A stretch of 64,000 nucleotides of DNA from CAJXVA01 sp963761755 (GTDB lineage: Bacteria > Myxococcota_A > Polyangia > Nannocystales > Nannocystaceae). How positions within the stretch are numbered: position 1 is the first letter of the stretch; each line of letters starts with the position of its first letter. A program made the translations under genes and the position numbers. Location: assembly GCA_963761755.1 (NCBI GenBank), contig CAVXIC010000039.1, positions 930,001 to 994,000 of the forward strand. The letters run 5' to 3'. This document shows, one piece after another, positions 62,462 through 64,000 of this stretch. The notes under the pieces were generated by a model that saw nothing but the letters and a program-made list of their open reading frames with translations, ran no database searches and was not told the DNA's origin.

Positions 62462-63733
62462 ATGACCCGCATCAAACTCCACAACGCCATCGCGCCCTCC
62501 ACCGCACTCATCCTCGGCCTCGCCCTGTCGCTCGCCGGCTGTGACGACCAGGGCTCGGCCCGCTCCCCGACCACCGGAGCCCTGCCCCCGTCCGACGACG
62601 GCGGCAGCACGACCGATGCGCCCGAACCCGAGCCCGGGTCGACCGGCGACATCGACGAGACGACCGGAGGCGAGACGCCAGCCGACCACGACGAGCTCGA
62701 CGCCTTCATCCTCGGACTGGGCAAGCTCAACATCGATCCGGTCGCCTCCAAGCACCAGATCGCCTGCGACCCCAACGCGATGGAATGCCTCTCCCCGTGG
62801 ACGCAGGGCGAACTGACCTGCAATCAGGTCTACTTCTCCGAGACCGCGCACCTGGATTCGTTCATCGCCATTGTCCCCGACTCGCCAGCGCTGTGGCCCG
62901 GGGCCCTGCTTCGCGCGGGGGAGATGGTCGGCGGCGTGCTCTCGCCCATCGGGCTGGAGCGATCGGCTGGCACGTTCAGCCTCTCGCTCGAGAACCTCAA
63001 CGCCTCCCCGAAGGCCACGATGGAGTCGCCGAGCCTCTCCGAGTTCCGCGATCTGCGAGCCGCGATGTTGCAAGAGGGCACCAACGGCAACACCGCTGCG
63101 CAGATCAGCTACGAGATCCACAAGGTCTTCAGCAAGTCTCAGTTCGCGCTGCAGATCGGTGCCGACGTCAACTGGTCGGGCATCATCGACGTCGACGCGA
63201 TGTACGACTTCGAAGAGGGCGAGTTCGCGAACAAGTACCTGATCGACTTCACGCAGACCTACTACACCGCCGACCTCGACACCCCTGCGCGTCCTTCCGA
63301 CCTCTTCGGTGAGTTCGTGGACGTGCAGGACGCTCAGCTCTACATGGGCGTGGGCGATCCGCCGATGTACATGCAGTCGGTCAGCTACGGCCGCCGGGTG
63401 CTGTTCGCCATCGAGAGCAACGACACGCTCGAGATCATGGTTGCGGCCATCGACGCGGCCTTCGGCGACGGCATCGCGGGGGTCGAAGTCGACGCCGAGT
63501 CGCAGGACGTCATCAACGCCGCCAAGATCACCGCGACCGTGATCGGTGGCAACGCCGAGGACGCGGTCCAGACCATCCTCGGGCCCGAGCAGATGATCCA
63601 GTACATCCTCGAGGGCGGGAACTACTCCGCCGAGTCGCCCGGCGTCCCGATCGCGTACAAGGCGGCGTACCTGGACAACTCGCCCGCTCGCCTGTCGCTC
63701 ACCGCGATCTATCCCGAGATCCAGTGCGAGTAG
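62462..63733 (+). CDS. CDC-like pore-forming lipoprotein, short component
   Basis: The 423-residue product is a paralogue of its upstream neighbour, with lipobox SLAGC (Cys27) and a Ser/Thr/Glu/Asp linker to about residue 72. Shared core segments are ALWPGALLRAGEMV, MESPSLSEFRDLRAAMLQ, FANKYLIDFTQTYYTADLDT, PPMYMQSVSYGRRVLFAIES (about 300-319) and SPGVPIAYKAAYLDNS. It ends YPEIQCE, one residue after the Cys that aligns with C409 of the long protein, so domain 4 is absent. The short and long pair matches the plan of two-component CDC-like toxins. A strong terminator follows the stop by 25 bases. Confidence 0.85.
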   Translation: MTRIKLHNAIAPSTALILGLALSLAGCDDQGSARSPTTGALPPSDDGGSTTDAPEPEPGSTGDIDETTGGETPADHDELDAFILGLGKLNIDPVASKHQIACDPNAMECLSPWTQGELTCNQVYFSETAHLDSFIAIVPDSPALWPGALLRAGEMVGGVLSPIGLERSAGTFSLSLENLNASPKATMESPSLSEFRDLRAAMLQEGTNGNTAAQISYEIHKVFSKSQFALQIGADVNWSGIIDVDAMYDFEEGEFANKYLIDFTQTYYTADLDTPARPSDLFGEFVDVQDAQLYMGVGDPPMYMQSVSYGRRVLFAIESNDTLEIMVAAIDAAFGDGIAGVEVDAESQDVINAAKITATVIGGNAEDAVQTILGPEQMIQYILEGGNYSAESPGVPIAYKAAYLDNSPARLSLTAIYPEIQCE

Positions 63734-63758
63734 CGTCTCCGCAGAGCGCCTGAAGAGC

Positions 63759-63798
63759 CGCCCGGCCAGCCATCCGCTGGGCCGGGCGTTTTTTTTTT
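63759..63798 (+). terminator. Rho-independent terminator after the CDC-like pair
   Basis: CGCCCGGCC pairs with GGCCGGGCG in a nine-pair stem, extended by three pairs after one bulged base, and is followed by ten T residues (63789-63798). It is the strongest terminator in the window and closes the two-gene toxin unit. Confidence 0.93.
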
Positions 63799-63847
63799 CG
63801 CGCGACCTCATGATCGGCGGGGGGTATCCGGACACAATCTAGATGAG

Positions 63848-64000
63848 ATGAATCGCTGGCTTATCGCACCCGTCCTCTGCGCCCTCACCGTGCCCTCGGC
63901 AGCCTGGGCCCAGCCCACCTCGCCTCCAGCGGCCACCGAGCCCGCGCCGGAGGCCGTTGCCGCGCCCGAGGCGACGCAGGCGCAGCCCGCCGCGACCCAG
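63848..64000 (+). CDS. Secreted protein, N-terminal part only (partial)
   Basis: The last 153 bases encode 51 residues with a signal peptide (MNRWLIAPVLCALTVPSAAW, cleavage near AWA-QP) followed by a Pro/Ala/Glu/Gln-rich stretch. The gene leaves the window, so no domain is visible. It follows the terminator of the CDC-like pair, so it is a separate transcript. A Pro/Ala linker after a signal peptide is common in periplasmic and outer-membrane proteins. Confidence 0.7.
   Translation, partial: MNRWLIAPVLCALTVPSAAWAQPTSPPAATEPAPEAVAAPEATQAQPAATQ

Overview
The window is GC-rich chromosomal DNA from a myxobacterium. Evidence for this: very high GC at third codon positions; about 24 predicted lipoproteins, many with Ser/Thr/Gly/Asp-rich stalks after the lipid-modified Cys; a C-terminal MYXO-CTERM-like tail on the SpoIID protein; two copies of an ECF sigma/anti-sigma module carrying a secreted LRW-x-x-P protein; and a meso-DAP type MurE. 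The style of lipoproteins suggests the Nannocystis/Plesiocystis side of the Myxococcota, but that is inference. I saw no insertion sequence, prophage, CRISPR array, rRNA or tRNA.

Layout. 1-5,000: end of an unknown gene, a GT39-like membrane glycosyltransferase, a PLP dehydratase, a lipoprotein and oligoribonuclease. 5,000-9,800: lipoproteins, then the first ECF sigma module (secreted protein, sigma, anti-sigma, lipoprotein, reading on the minus strand), then DNA polymerase IV. 9,800-15,100: acyltransferase-like membrane protein, GT2, MtnA, a HAD-like protein and an OPA-type transporter. 15,100-30,000: mostly envelope proteins (P-domain lipoprotein, DUF4349 protein, SpoIID/MYXO-CTERM protein, lytic transglycosylase, VWA lipoprotein) with HflX, a MUG-type DNA glycosylase and a metallophosphoesterase among them. 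30,100-34,700: a SUFU-like protein with a histone-H1-like basic tail, then the second copy of the ECF module. 34,700-40,700: more lipoproteins, a ferritin-like lipoprotein, a beta-barrel protein and LysA. 40,700-41,340 is the only sizeable stretch without a recognised gene. 41,340-46,270: RibA, a degenerate Fic protein, then rsmH-ftsL-ftsI. 46,280-57,900: lipoproteins, a HAD hydrolase, a BlaR1/BlaI-type pair with three tandem operators, two membrane proteins and a bactofilin. 57,900-59,430: MurE, about 11.7 kb from ftsI, so the division/cell-wall cluster is split. 59,450-63,800: a lipoprotein followed by two tandem cholesterol-dependent-cytolysin-like (CDCL) proteins and a strong terminator. 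The window ends in the start of a secreted protein.

How the parts work together. Much of the window serves the cell envelope: peptidoglycan synthesis (lysA, murE, ftsI, ftsL, rsmH), peptidoglycan turnover (SLT, SpoIID), shape scaffolding (bactofilin) and surface display. Two ECF modules and the BlaR1/BlaI-like pair are candidate envelope-sensing regulators. The most striking candidate system is the CDCL pair at 60,753-63,733: a long protein with a divergent fourth domain and a short paralogue that ends where domain 4 should begin. This resembles the two-component CDC-like toxins known from Bacteroidota and would suit a predatory bacterium.

Several genes lack a Shine-Dalgarno sequence and have a TAnnnT box 6-10 bases before the start codon, which suggests leaderless transcripts. 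Two genes, one in each ECF module, carry apparent frameshifts at five-base G/C runs and need read-level confirmation.
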